Shown one piece after another: positions 1 to 11,365 of a DNA stretch of 64,000 nucleotides. The notes below the pieces were generated by a model. That model saw only the letters and a program-made list of their open reading frames with translations, did not search any database and was not told the DNA's origin. The stretch covers positions 73,008,624-73,072,623 of the forward strand of contig CM049308.1 in the NCBI GenBank assembly GCA_026874595.1, in the 5' to 3' direction. This DNA is from Sipunculus nudus (lineage: Eukaryota > Annelida > Sipuncula > Golfingiida > Sipunculidae). The translations under genes were made by a program, and so were the position numbers. Every line of letters begins with the position of its first letter. Within the stretch, counting starts at the first letter, position 1.

Positions 1-77
<77 letters not shown>

Positions 78-124
78 AATATATATATATATACATATAT
101 ATTTATATATATATATATATATAA
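1..124. repeat. AT dinucleotide microsatellite at window edge
   Basis: Nearly uninterrupted (AT)n with a few C or A interruptions. It is cut by the window start, so the full length is unknown. Confidence 0.95.
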
Positions 125-129
125 TACAA

Positions 130-1472
130 ATGTTATATTCTTATTATTTATCAGTTGTCGGGCGTGCAAGGAATTTCGAGATTTGAAGCGAATCGTCAGT
201 ATAAATCCTGCAAATCCTAAAAAAACTAGGACACATTATACCATCGAATGTTGTCAAATTCTATCGGTGTCTTTCCGAGTAACCCCCTCAGCAAAAAAAA
301 CAAACAACCGTTGGTGTTTATATGACTCCAATATCAGAAATTATATAATTAGGAAAAAAAATTGTTCCGTACTTTATGTTAAACCTTAGTTTACATATGA
401 ATATTTTCTTCTGAAGAAGAGACGAACACAAAAAAAACTACCACTTTTATCGATCACGGTTTGATTACAGATCAGCTTTAACACAGAATATGAATCAAAT
501 GCCAGGTTTTGAAAATAGTCCAAACTACACCTTAAATCTAGTATGAAAAAACTAGTTAGAAACCATCCCAGATCTTAGAACCCATATTAAAATCACACGT
601 AAATTAGCTTTTAGGTAAATGTGTACCATATTAACCCCCATCCCTCTCATTACCCTCAAATCCATTATCCATTGCCTATGTGTATCTGGTTTCATGCTTC
701 AACGCTGAGTGATTTTCGTAACAGCTTAGCAAGACAGGGAAGGTCAGAAATTTCCATTACACCCCCCGTATCCGGTCAGCACACCCTTTTTTTATTAGCC
801 CGGAAACCATTTGTTGCTCTTGTAATTTGACTATGTTTCCTTGCAGGTGTTGTTTACAAGAAGCAGCCAGGGTTTCACCTCAAACTATAATGGACGGTCT
901 CGATATGGGAAGACTCGAAAGGAGGAAGAAAAGGACCGTGGGATCGTTTCTCCGGGGATTCTAGTCGGCTTGCTTCCTCAAAGTGTACAATGGAAGCCCC
1001 TTTTTCTGATGCATTGCAGTACAGCCGTCAATAGAAGACCAGACAAAATGGTCCGCAGCAGCAACTCCTGAGTGTAACTCGTTAACGTTAGACCGGTTTG
1101 ACATCAGTATTGGAAATCACTTTTACTGCTGTCGTGAGAGTTTGGGACGTGAGTTGAAGGAGCAAGTTCATGTTTAAATGAAACTAGACTTCCAGTGACA
1201 GTTTGGTTCTGGGGACGATTCGTGGGAAGTTGTGTGTATAAATGGAGTTCATGAAATTTCATAATGATTTTGAACTGCCAACAGCACTATTTCGATCGAC
1301 GTTCAAGTCTGTCGCACTGTGGTAAAGGCGTATTATGAAGCTTCATTTTAATGAAACTTGATATACTTATTTCTAATAAAATAGGGAAACACTGTACATA
1401 TACGTGGCGTCCTTGAAGTAATGTTTGGTGGACCTACATTAGTATAATGGATTCCGTAAAGCTGATTTTCTT
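130..1472. other. Upstream region, no coding gene seen
   Basis: Only short open frames in AT-rich sequence, with no start context, splice pairing or recognisable protein. A splice-acceptor-like TTTCCTTGCAG ends at 846, so an untranslated 5' exon of the following gene could lie here, but nothing proves it. Confidence 0.4.
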
Positions 1473-1481
1473 TATATAAAA
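1473..1481 (+). promoter_or_regulatory. Possible TATA box of the mucin-like gene
   Basis: TATATAAAA lies about 150 nt upstream of the ATG of exon 1. A start site about 30 nt further on would give a 5' UTR of roughly 125 nt. In an AT-rich genome such words occur by chance. An acceptor-like CTAGGGATTCAG just before the ATG (ending near 1608) leaves open that the 5' UTR is spliced from an earlier exon. Confidence 0.25.
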
Positions 1482-1627
1482 ACCTGTTTCATCTTAATGC
1501 TATGCCGATTTGCTTGCTAGGTTTGCGACAAACGCTGCAGAAATTCTTGTTCTAAAAAGAGGTTGCGATACAGACAAAAGGTTTATTTTACTGGCCCTAG
1601 GGATTCAGACTAAACAACATTTGCAAA

Positions 1628-2333
1628 ATGATGGCGAGATTTACCGTAAGGAGCCCCTTGCCTGAACTAATATTTCGTCTTGTTGTGTTTGGCCAGTACG
1701 TAAGCCCGGCACTGCTCAATCAAACCACTGTGGAGAGCAGTACGAACGAAAGCATGAATAATTTAACCAATGCTACAGATTCCAACGGAATATGGTTCTC
1801 AAACGTGGATTTGATGAACGAGCAAAGCCAAATTGGAAATAAAGTGTCATCACCTGAGAGTACTCTGAATGGGAGCCGGCCGTTCCAAATGCATAGTCAA
1901 GCAGCATCCCGACACGCTAATAGCACTGTACCTGAAATAGCGAATGTGAGTGTCACTTTGCCGGCCATGGAAAATACTTCCCTTCAGACTTTGATCAATG
2001 ATTCCACGCCATTACTGGACACTAGCTCGCCCGGTCACGTGTCCACCACGGCGAGCTTGCCATTAGGTACGACGGATTCTCCATCAATTACACACACGGG
2101 AGCGACCACGCCTGCCGCGCATATGACGTCACAAGACTCGAGGCTGATTTACCAGTCATTTAACGTAAGCGGCTTCAGCAATAGCCATGTGACCGCCACA
2201 GAGGGCAGCACTAGTATTAAGTACCAAACTTCTTCCGTGTCGGATAGTGATAAACTGTACATGGTTTGGCAGGATGATACGACAACTCAAGCCCTCCATA
2301 CTCGCATGGACCCTACGCTTGACGCTCTCAGAG
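1628..2333 (+). CDS. Mucin-like single-pass membrane glycoprotein, exon 1 (ectodomain)
   Basis: This exon encodes residues 1-235 plus the first base of codon 236. Tandem ATGs at 1628 and 1631 open the frame, and the first is used here. Residues 11-28 are moderately hydrophobic (LPELIFRLVVFGQY) and could be a signal peptide, although not a strong one. The rest is rich in Ser, Thr and Asn and contains no cysteine. It carries ten N-glycosylation sequons (N31, N40, N45, N48, N81, N98, N106, N116, N124, N179) and Thr/Ser/Pro stretches suited to O-glycosylation. No folded domain is recognisable. The exon ends at a good donor, AGAG|GTGAGA, in phase 1; unspliced, the frame would stop four codons later. 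Family not recognised: the low-complexity, glycosylated design is that of a cell-surface mucin-like or sialomucin-like stalk. Confidence rests on the downstream exons that keep phase. Confidence 0.75.
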
Positions 2334-2623
2334 GTGAGACATTTTAGTAATGTTGAATAAATAGCTTGGTGTATGTAAAAGGTAGTAACAATCTTATACA
2401 CACACATACTAAGATTTTTAAAATCCTGATAATTTTTTTTTCATCAAGTTCTTGTATGTTTGAAAAAAAGGAAAACGTAATTATTAACTGTTTATGTGCC
2501 GACTTTCAAAAAGATTATCAAATATGCATAATTAAATAATATCCATCATATGATTTTCCCAGTTTCAATGTTCTTCTTTCTCCTTTGAATTTCCCGCTGG
2601 TTGTCAGGTTGTCTTTTTTTCTA

Positions 2624-3512
2624 AGTGACGGATGCTCCTGAGACGAATGTATGGTTGACGGATGTTCCTCGATCAGACGAATATCTGGCTGACGTTTTTC
2701 TGAGACGAATGTATGGTTGACGGATGTTCCTCGATCAGACGAATATCTGGTTGACGTTTTTCTGAGACGAATGTATGGTTGACGGATGTTCCTCGATCAG
2801 ACGAATATCTGTCTGACGTTTTTCTGAGACGAATGTATGGTTGACGGATGTTTCTCGATCAGACGAATATCTGGCCGACGTTTTTCTGAGACGAATGTAT
2901 GTTTGACGGATGTTCCTCGATCAGACGAATATCTGGCTGACGTTTTTCTGAGACGAATGTATGGTTGATGTTCCTCGATCAGACGAATATCTGGCTGACG
3001 TTTTTCAGAGACGAATGTATGGTTCACGGATGTTCCTCGATCAGACGAATATCTGGCTGACGTTTTTCTGAGACGAATGTATGGATGACGGATGTTCCTC
3101 GATCAGACGAATATCTTGCTGACGTTTTTCTGAGACGAATGTATGGTTGACGGATGTTCCTCGATCAGACGAATATCTGGCTGACGTTTTTCTGAGACGA
3201 ATGTATGGTTGACGGATGTTCCTCGATCAGACGAATATCTGGCTGACGTTTTTCTGAGACGAATGTATGGATGACGGATGTTCCTCGATCAGACGAATAT
3301 CTTGCTGACGTTTTTCTGAGACGAATGTATGGTTGACGGATGTTCCTCGATCAGACGAATATCTGGCTGACGTTTTTCTGAGACGAATGTATGGTTGACG
3401 GATGTTCCTCGATCAGACGAATATCTGGCTGACGTTTTTCTGAGACGAATGTATGGTTCATGGATGTTCCTCGATCAGACGAATATCTGGCTGGCGTTTT
3501 TCTGAGACGAAT
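2624..3512. repeat. 62-bp tandem array (about 14 copies) with 186-bp higher-order part
   Basis: The unit runs from GACGGATGTTCCTCGATCAG through ACGAATATCTGGCTGACG to the AGACGAATGTATGGTT part. Unit starts at 2657, 2719 and 2781 give an exact 62-bp period. Copies are highly similar. One near 2960 lacks a few bases, and a truncated unit opens the array. Two variants (ATGGATGACGG and ATATCTTGCTG) recur together exactly 186 bp apart (3081 and 3267; 3115 and 3301), so a three-unit block was duplicated. Open frames on the minus strand here follow from the repeat and are not genes. Confidence 0.95.
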
Positions 3513-3890
3513 GACTAGCGAAAGAATGTTCCTCCGACGAATGGACGAATGGAAGGCAGACAAATGAAAGACTCGAGGACAAATATTCTTGAGATGTCTA
3601 CTCGCGAACGGATGTGTCTTCATACGAATTACTGCCGGACGAATGTTCACAGGACAAACAGACGGATGTTTCTGGGACAAATGGCTCATGGCGGACGAAT
3701 GTTACTTGGGTGAACAGACGGAAGTTCCTCGGACAAATGGCTCATGGACGTTTGTTTCTCAGACGAACTGGCGAACTAACTGCGACGCGAACGTCCTCAG
3801 AGGAATGTCAAGCGGACGATTGTTCCTCTTCCGACTGTCTGGCGGACCAACATTCATGTATGAAAGTCCTGTGGGTAGATATACTTCATA
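3513..3890. repeat. Decayed flank of the 62-bp array
   Basis: Scrambled copies of the words GACGAATG, GACGGATG and TTCCTC continue for about 370 bp beyond the clean array. A shorter motif (GGACAAATGGCTCATGG) occurs twice, near 3674 and 3731. This looks like an older, diverged portion of the same satellite or the substrate it grew from. Confidence 0.7.
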
Positions 3891-4169
3891 TCACTAGTGT
3901 TCATTTCAGATCACTGGTTTTCACTTCAGACACTACGTTTTAGGTCAGATTAAAATATTTAACTTCCGGTCAGCAGCCTTCATTTGATCAGTTGATTTCT
4001 TAACACTGTTTTTTTTTGTTTACAACAGCTAATAACTGGCTTTCTTATTATTCTAGTGACAGTTGTAGATTATTTTATTTGAATTAAGTGTTTTTTTCAG
4101 TGCTTTTATCCCAAAGCAAGTTATTGGCGTGATATATTTGCAAGACTTTTTATATTCTTACCATCAGGT

Positions 4170-4212
4170 TGAATATAATATAATATAATATAATATATAT
4201 ATATATATATAT
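4170..4212. repeat. AATAT/AT microsatellite
   Basis: Five-base AATAT repeats grade into pure (AT)n. Confidence 0.9.
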
Positions 4213-4447
4213 TCCTTTTTTTTTCTTATATTTGCATAGCTAGTATGAATAAAGGAAATTTCCGGATAAAAATTGCCGAGGGCTCGCGGATGAGCCTTTC
4301 TTAAAATTGAGGGGAAAAAATCTGGGTCCCGGGGGGGGGGGTGTCTTGTTTCCGTAAATATAGTCGTCTCTACGAGCCAAGGCATGTTTGTAATATGATG
4401 AAGTTAATCCCGGGTGATCTGCGCAGGAATCACGTTAAATGAATACC

Positions 4448-4660
4448 TCACACGGCAGCAGGCAGGCTCAATTCGACCGAAAGAGATAAGTCTGTTGGTG
4501 ACATAAAAAGAGCGATAGGCATGCCGCATTCACACTCAAGTCCTGCGTCCTTCCGGGCCAGTTGCTGTGTTTGCACTTTGTTATAAGCGGCCCAAGTGCT
4601 GCGGAAGTCGTCTGGGCTATGACGTTTGCTAGCTCCCACTGGACCCTTGATATCCATCCC
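4448..4660 (-). pseudogene. Coding-like fragment, unassigned (possibly from a transposon)
   Basis: On the minus strand, 4657-4448 encodes about 69 residues whose composition looks like real protein rather than AT-rich noise. It includes MDIKGPVGASKRHSPDDF, WAAYNKVQTQQLARKD and a CECGMP cysteine pair. Local GC is higher than in the surrounding intron. It has no convincing splice sites and no partner exons were found. The CxCG motif and intronic location fit a decayed transposon ORF; an exon of a nested gene is the alternative. No family is assigned. Confidence 0.2.
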
Positions 4661-6756
4661 ATAATCCTAGACATAAAGACCGAAATCCTAAAGGTTATCT
4701 TCATTTATATTTCATAAGGGTACTGTCACGTAGGTTCCTGTTTTGTGCCAGTTTCCTGTATTCACAGGCTGCTGTGTTTTATATTTTTGTTCAGCCTGGC
4801 ACTTGAATAGGTTGGCTCTCATGTCACTTATCTCCTTGACTATGACCTTTGATTTTATAACTCACACTTCTGTCAACATTAACCATTCTGTGAAAACAGC
4901 CTCCACGTTGAATACTTTAAAGGTTGTCTTCTGTTATCTAATCATTCCATTTGCTTCCATGTAGCTCTGATCTCCCCATTGGATTGCTTTTATGTATTAT
5001 TTAATGCCTGCTACCTTTTTAGTTTTCTATAGTTTGACATTCTCATCTATTTTATTCGCGATGGAAACCTAGCTTTTACAACCTGCCATTAATGTGAGAA
5101 ATTTTCCATAATTTTCCCACTTCTTTCACGTTTTATCTTTCCATTAATTCTTTTTCATTCGCATTTACTGGGTCAATAATGATATTTTATTCAATAAACT
5201 GCTGTACATTCTCACATTGTTACCACTCTTTGTCTCTTCCATTAGATTTTTTTAGTGTTATTTTTGCCATTTATTCCCTTTCGACACTGTCGCCTTCACC
5301 ATTTGGACTAATGAAGTAAGCCCACGTGGTCTACAAGTCATGTCTTTCGTCTCGAGGAGAAATCAATTCGCCCTTGGTTCTTATTTTCTTTTAGTGCCTC
5401 CGGAAAAGACAAATAACCACGCGAGTACATTTTATACTCTCTCTTTTTCCTAATAAAAATAAATAGAGTCTTTTAGGAACATGCATTTATGCTTAAGACC
5501 CGTGAAAACCACAGTTCAGTTATAATTTTTGAATTATAAGAGTTTTTAATTATCTCCTATCTTTTTTAGTTTTCCTGTATAGGACATAGGAACGATATTT
5601 TAGGCGGTTCTTAATATTTATTTTCCCCGATATAAGAAATGCTACAAAGGTACCAGTTACAGTCCATATGGCTTATTAAGATGCTTTCTGTATCTTATCA
5701 TGGTTAATGACATTGGGGGAAATATTTTACTTTTGGTAAGAGTATAGTGATATAACTGGGTAATCGAAGGTTTATGGGCTAGAAATATAAAAGATATGTA
5801 AAAATAATTTGATAAAAAAATTCTGGTTTTGATTCAGTAATGGTTGAGTAAAGATGCTCTTTAATAAAGGACACATTGATAATATATAATATCTCGATTT
5901 TATGTTAAGTACATTTGCTTTAGGCCATTTGGAGATGTATAAGTGCTTTGTAGTTCTAGCTGGAATTAACATGGATGAAGTATCAACATAGACCAAATGC
6001 TTTCTCCTTGTTTGATGTGACTCCAGTTTTGATGTAAACAGACAATATGGAAAACGATTTTCCTTTCGTATCCCCCTCATCCGGTGGACATTCCTTGTGT
6101 CTGCCTAAGTATGCAGAACCAAATGATTTTTAAATGCATTTCTTATATACTGTCCTCTTGTACTGGAGCAGCAGACGGTATGAAAAGAGAGGCCTTTCTG
6201 ATGTAAAACGACTTCATCCCAGCGTCAGATTTCTCTCATTCTCTACCACGTTCGCCCTTTCACATTCTTTCTGCTTACCACATATTGTGTGTTCCACAAG
6301 TGTTTCGGAAACAACAGAGACGTTTTATTTGATGGATTTGATTGGCACGTCCCCTGGGGATAGCCAAAAACAACAATAGTGGCAGTTGTATTGCATTTCA
6401 AAAGACAAGACAAAAACTGGGTTTCTGAAAATGGAAGTTTTATTTTTTCATTGATTCTTAGCATAGACTCGCTGTCTATCATGCCTTTTGTAAAAATATG
6501 TATTTAAAGAGTGACGGGAAAAACGTTTAATAAAATAATAATTATAATGATTAACTTTCCACTGAATCAAGAGCCAGAGCTTGAAGGTACATTTATGACA
6601 AAGCAGAAATGCATCATATTAATGTGTGTGTACGAGAGACAGGGCTATTAAACAATATTTTTGTAGATAAAATTTTATCAAGATGTATGGTGCATCTGTA
6701 GAGTTTGATTGACCAGCTTTATATTATAAGTTTACATTTTTTTTTATATATTGTAG

Positions 6757-6794
6757 ATACAAATGAGCACAAAAGTCGCACCTTACACATGCAG
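6757..6794 (+). CDS. Mucin-like membrane glycoprotein, exon 2 (38-bp microexon)
   Basis: A 38-bp exon preceded by a T-rich tract ending ATATTGTAG and followed by a full-consensus donor, GCAG|GTAAGT. Taken after the phase-1 end of exon 1, it reads through without a stop (D TNEHKSRTLHMQ, residues 236-248) and ends in phase 0, the phase required by exon 3. It supplies a short basic juxtamembrane linker between the Ser/Thr-rich ectodomain and the membrane helix. The exon is short, so its support is the combination of both splice sites and matching phases on both sides. Confidence 0.65.
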
Positions 6795-7075
6795 GTAAGT
6801 TGAGACATTCCTTATGTGGTTCAGTTAGAAATTTATCGAAAACAGAACATTAATTCTGACCATTTATTAAATGAATTACCTTCAAGAACTTATCAAATGT
6901 CATTTAGCACCACTTTTTTTTACAAATTGTTGACGTTGATACCCGACGGTTGTAGTCAGCAGGCATGGCAATACCTCAATGATTTGGATTATGCCTTTAT
7001 TAACTGTGTGAAAATATCAAAGTGGTATCTTCAGATTTATGAAAGAGGAACTTTTTTCTTTCCCCTGAAGTTTAA

Positions 7076-7392
7076 AGCTGCGTTTACCGGGCGCGCGGTA
7101 TGCGGATTGCGGCAGACGAACGCGATATGCGGAATGCTATATAACATTGCCTGGGACATTAACTTGGCGTGCGATAAAACACAGCGATAAGGGCATAGTG
7201 ATATCAAAACCCGCTAGATCATGCAGCATACGTACGCCAACAAGACACTATTTTTCGCGCGGTATGCGGATCCAATTCTTCACTGAGAATTCCGGTAAAA
7301 GGTTTAACCAAGAGTGAACTGTTTTTTTTTTTCGCAAAAGCGCATGTCGCTTACCGCATATACCGCATATCGCGCGCCCGGTAAAAACAGCT
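7076..7392. mobile_element. MITE-like element with 30-bp terminal inverted repeats
   Basis: The left end AGCTGCGTTTACCGGGCGCG... and the reverse complement of the right end AGCTGTTTTTACCGGGCGCG... match at about 27 of the first 30 bases. TAA flanks both sides (7073-7075 and 7393-7395) as a target duplication. The 317-bp body is filled with subterminal GCGG, CGCA and ATGCGG words and has no transposase frame. Length, inverted ends and a TAA duplication fit a non-autonomous PIF/Harbinger-type element; that superfamily call is inference. Confidence 0.7.
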
Positions 7393-9004
7393 TAAGACAA
7401 TAAAAATGACTTATTGGGTCGGACGTAGCCTAGCGGTTACAAAAATCATATCCTCAAGAACTTTGAAGATAAAAGCTTTTTATATATATATTCATTGAAC
7501 TCCAGATAAGGCGCACTGTCTTAAGGTATCAATTTTGTTTAGAAACCCCTATATCTTAATTCAATCCAAAAGTGGTTTATATTCATATAAGACCCCAAGT
7601 AAACATTATTTTAAACCTGATACAGTGATCTTTCTGATAGTATACATATATTTTAACTTTACTCTCATTTTCACATGATTTTGTAATTTCTTTAAAAAAA
7701 TAATTTTGCAAATGGTGCACTATTTTAAGCCCCCGGTAACAATAATCCGCTTTTAATGGACTAAAATTATACTACATTACAATATCTCAAAAACTTTTTT
7801 TATGTTTTTTTCCTCTATCGTGATTCTATCTACACTAAAACTGAAATTTTTATGTTTTAAGACAACATTTTATTGTGACATAGTGCCACAAACCTGTCAT
7901 GTACTTAATCTTACTTTAAAAATGTACCGCGTTACCAAGAGTTCTCCATTTTACTTGGCATAAGGAGGGATTCTATTAACATTAGTTGACGTGTAATGAT
8001 AGGTGCATCCAGGAAGTCCGACTGGCACATTCCAGTCACCCGTAGTCATAAATAATATATACTAAAACAATAAACCATAAATCATCGCGTCTGGTAGTGG
8101 AGACGCATGGCCACGGGGTCAGTCATTATTTATCAATGGATATATCATGTCGTCATTATGAAGAAACCTGATGTCGTAAATCATGATATATCATGTCGGA
8201 AACCTGATGTCGTAAAACTTCAATATGCACGGACAGGGCCCTGCACTTCCGTGTATTATCTAGACATGTCCTTCTCAGGGCGCGATAAATTATTCAATTT
8301 ATCATGATATCCTCCTGCATTCGCTCCCAGATTGATCGGAAGTTAACAGATTTACAGAGCAGTGAGGCATTACCTGTCCAGACTGGGATTGGATATATCC
8401 ATCAGTGCATCCTCAAGGACCTTTAGTAAAATGAATAACTTTATTTAGCTTTCATTCAGCCACAGGCGGAAGCAAGACCGCAAAAACTCTAAAACCTAAT
8501 CTAGTTATATTCAAATTTGCTCTAATGAGTTTTGCTTTGAAATTACGTTGCATTGGTTTTTCAAAATATTCTTCCTTAGTGTTACGTGACGTAAACATGT
8601 GATATCGGAAAAATACAAATACATATATGCATTCTGTTTACACTTTTTGTGTTTGATTTTCACATGACTATATAAAACAGACTGTGTAGCATATGATCTC
8701 TTCCTAATTAATAGGGCGGCGAGTGCCTAAAATAATACTTAACCTTTCAAATAGGAATGAATCTCCCGGCTACTTATCATCTGCCTAGACATATTGACAA
8801 CTTTCACATATTGCAAGAGCTCTCAGGCGAAGGTGTTTCAAAAGGTTTAGCGGATCTATAATTGAACTAAATTTCTAATTTGTAAACCGATTTTTTTATT
8901 ACTATTTTCAATATACCCATTTTACAATTCAAATTCCAAAAACCAAAATTATATGGTAATCCAGTCATACACCGTACACTCTTTTACCATCACTCTTTTA
9001 CCAA

Positions 9005-9060
9005 GAGACATAATCCCGTAGAGACATAATCCCGTAGAGACATAATCCCGTAGAGACATA
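9005..9060. repeat. 16-bp tandem repeat, 3.5 copies
   Basis: GAGACATAATCCCGTA starts at 9005, 9021 and 9037, with a partial copy at 9053; the copies are identical. Confidence 0.95.
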
Positions 9061-9851
9061 AAAATCATTAGTAAAAACATAATTATATCAAAGACATATC
9101 AAGAACACATCTGGTGGAAAATCTGGTGAAAAAATTATCAAATAATTTCAGAGAGAGCATTTAGTAATGTAAGGTTTTATATTTAATAATAAAGTTTGCA
9201 TCTGATATTTAAGTGCGGACAACTTTTAATTAAGCTACATTTACGTTTAGATATCAGAACTGTCCATAGATCGTTCTTTAATATTTCCTGAACTGTTGCT
9301 CTAGAAGCACCCAACATTCAATTTTCTGAGACTAACAATGTTCACTAAAATGCGAAAAATGATATCCTTGGATTTCCAAGATAAAATGGTGGATTATTCG
9401 GTAAAGATCTCAAAAGCATTGCTCTTACAAATGTTAACTTCAAACATTCCATTTTCAACACACTGATTAAGCTCACGCAGTAAAAATATTTTTACGTGTT
9501 TGCCTAAAGCTAATGGAAAGCATTATATTGATGAAAATTTTGATGAGGGAGAAAATAAAGGAAACTTGTCTGAAAGGGGATCACGTTCAGTTTCCGTTCG
9601 TAAGGTTTATTGTTGATGCTAATACTAGGTCTCTTTGGCGTTAACCTTTCTGTACTAACACAGCTCTATCTGCCTCTAGGGAAGTGATACTTTAGAGTAA
9701 AAACTTGTCAGGGATGGGCGATTCATCACGAGGAATGGGAAGGGGAGATGTGAAGTTATTGGCCATATATTTTTGCCCGCATGACATCGTGGGATGCCCC
9801 CAGAAATATTCTCTCGCCGGCTCAATCTACCTCCAGATAATACAAACCCAA

Positions 9852-9881
9852 CGAGACTGTCATTCACGAGACTGTCATTCA
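9852..9881. repeat. 15-bp direct duplication
   Basis: CGAGACTGTCATTCA occurs twice head to tail. Confidence 0.9.
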
Positions 9882-10013
9882 CTATTGTACCGGTTCCGGA
9901 AATATCTATTGACACGGGAGCACCGTCTGTAAATCACTGGCTTCATTTGTTGACCTAGTCTTATCATACGCATTGCCACATTATGCTCATGTCGGAAGTC
10001 AGTTTTACTTTTG

Positions 10014-10124
10014 CGACATCTGCCTGAAATAAGTACAGTGTAAATAACGACATCTGCCTGAAATAGGTACAGTGTCAATAACGACATCTGCCTGAAATAG
10101 GTACAGTGTAAATAACGACTTCTG
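10014..10124. repeat. 34-bp tandem repeat, about 3.3 copies
   Basis: CGACATCTGCCTGAAATA plus GGTACAGTGTAAATAA-like halves repeat at 10014, 10048 and 10082, with a partial copy at 10116; only a few substitutions separate them. Confidence 0.95.
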
Positions 10125-11270
10125 CAATCCTTCTGTCTTGTTTTACTCTGCTGTTTTTAACTCATAATTTCTTTCCTTCGAGCTGCATTTATTTGTTATA
10201 TTCACGCAGTAATACTCTCTTCTTCGGAGATATAACAAGGTCCATCTTTTAACCGTAGCTTCCACTCGCAGATAAATAGATCCATATTACCTCTAAATAT
10301 AATTCTTTTAATATTTAACTTATAAAAGAGTCACGCGTTCTAAAGATTATTATTAAATACTGAATTGTTTGCCCCAGCTTCATAATATGAACACTCATGC
10401 ACGAAAGTAATATGTTGATTGTCCTTTAAGAAAGGTATGCCTTCGAACTATTTATCTAGATTTCCTACTGTGTTTTGTTCTTTCCCGTTGTCATGATTTT
10501 CATATATATCAGTGCCTTTCTGTAGACATAAAGTGGTTGTCTTCAATTACGCCAAAAATACCTTTCATGGTCAACAGTTGTGCTGCTTCCGGGTCTTTAT
10601 TTGTTCTCTTCAGCCAACAATCCGTGTGGACTCGGGCCGTATTTGTTTCCATGACAAGAATGACAAATAACCGATGTGAAACCTTAGTTAAATCCAGAAT
10701 GTCCTGTTACTTGGCACATGCTGTTTGTTAGATAAACATCACCACCCAGTTAAAGTATTTCATGACACGCGGGTGCTTAGGTTGAACGACCGGATGTCGT
10801 CTGCAAGCTTTCTCGCCACTATTTGCCATAAATAATACGTCACCAGAAATAATAGGAGGGAGGCTTAGATTTCATTATCCAAGGAAATATTATACATTGA
10901 CTATGTAATGGAGTAAGCCATGTGAAGTTTATGTAAATAATGGACACATTTTGTTGATTTGACATTTCAATGTTTTGCTGAGCAAAAAAATATTCTTTGA
11001 TCCTTGCTTACCGCTTTTGGAAAAGTTGATCGAGTTTCTGATAAGAAACTAATGAAACTATGCCGCGGGAGGAGTCTTTTATTATTACAGAAAGAGTGTT
11101 TCGTAATTGCACATTTCCTGTTATCATTAATCAAATATTACTAGTTCCTTTGATATGTTTAAATCAATCTGAGACATTGTATTATTGTATTATTGTAGTC
11201 AGTGATTTCTAGGTATATATTCTACGCAATGATGTGCTTAGTAGAAGTAAATGCGATGTTTGGTAATCCA

Positions 11271-11365
11271 CTTGCAAATTTTAATGCACACACTATTCAA
11301 GCAACACCATTACACGAACTTGCAAAATTTAATTCACACAATATTCAAGCAACACATTGCACGAA
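11271..11365. repeat. 48-bp tandem duplication
   Basis: Two adjacent copies of a segment running from CTTGCAAA through ATTCAAGCAACAC to CACGAA, with small indels between copies. Confidence 0.85.

Larger units (their letters stand above)
2334..6756 (+). other. Intron 1 of the mucin-like gene
   Basis: GT-AG intron of 4.4 kb between exon 1 (donor AGAG|GTGAGA) and exon 2 (acceptor with a T-rich tract ending TATATTGTAG). It holds the 62-bp tandem array, its decayed flank, an AT microsatellite, a G homopolymer near 4330 and a minus-strand coding-like fragment. The 4.7-6.7 kb part is otherwise plain AT-rich sequence with nothing recognisable. Confidence 0.7.

Noticed and set aside
2797-3689. Minus-strand open frames through the 62-bp array
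   Set aside because: Produced by the tandem repeat, which stays open when translated; no start, splice or homology support.
7418-7445. tRNA box A-like word GTAGCCTAGCGGTTA
   Set aside because: No matching box B or cloverleaf downstream; at most a SINE scrap.
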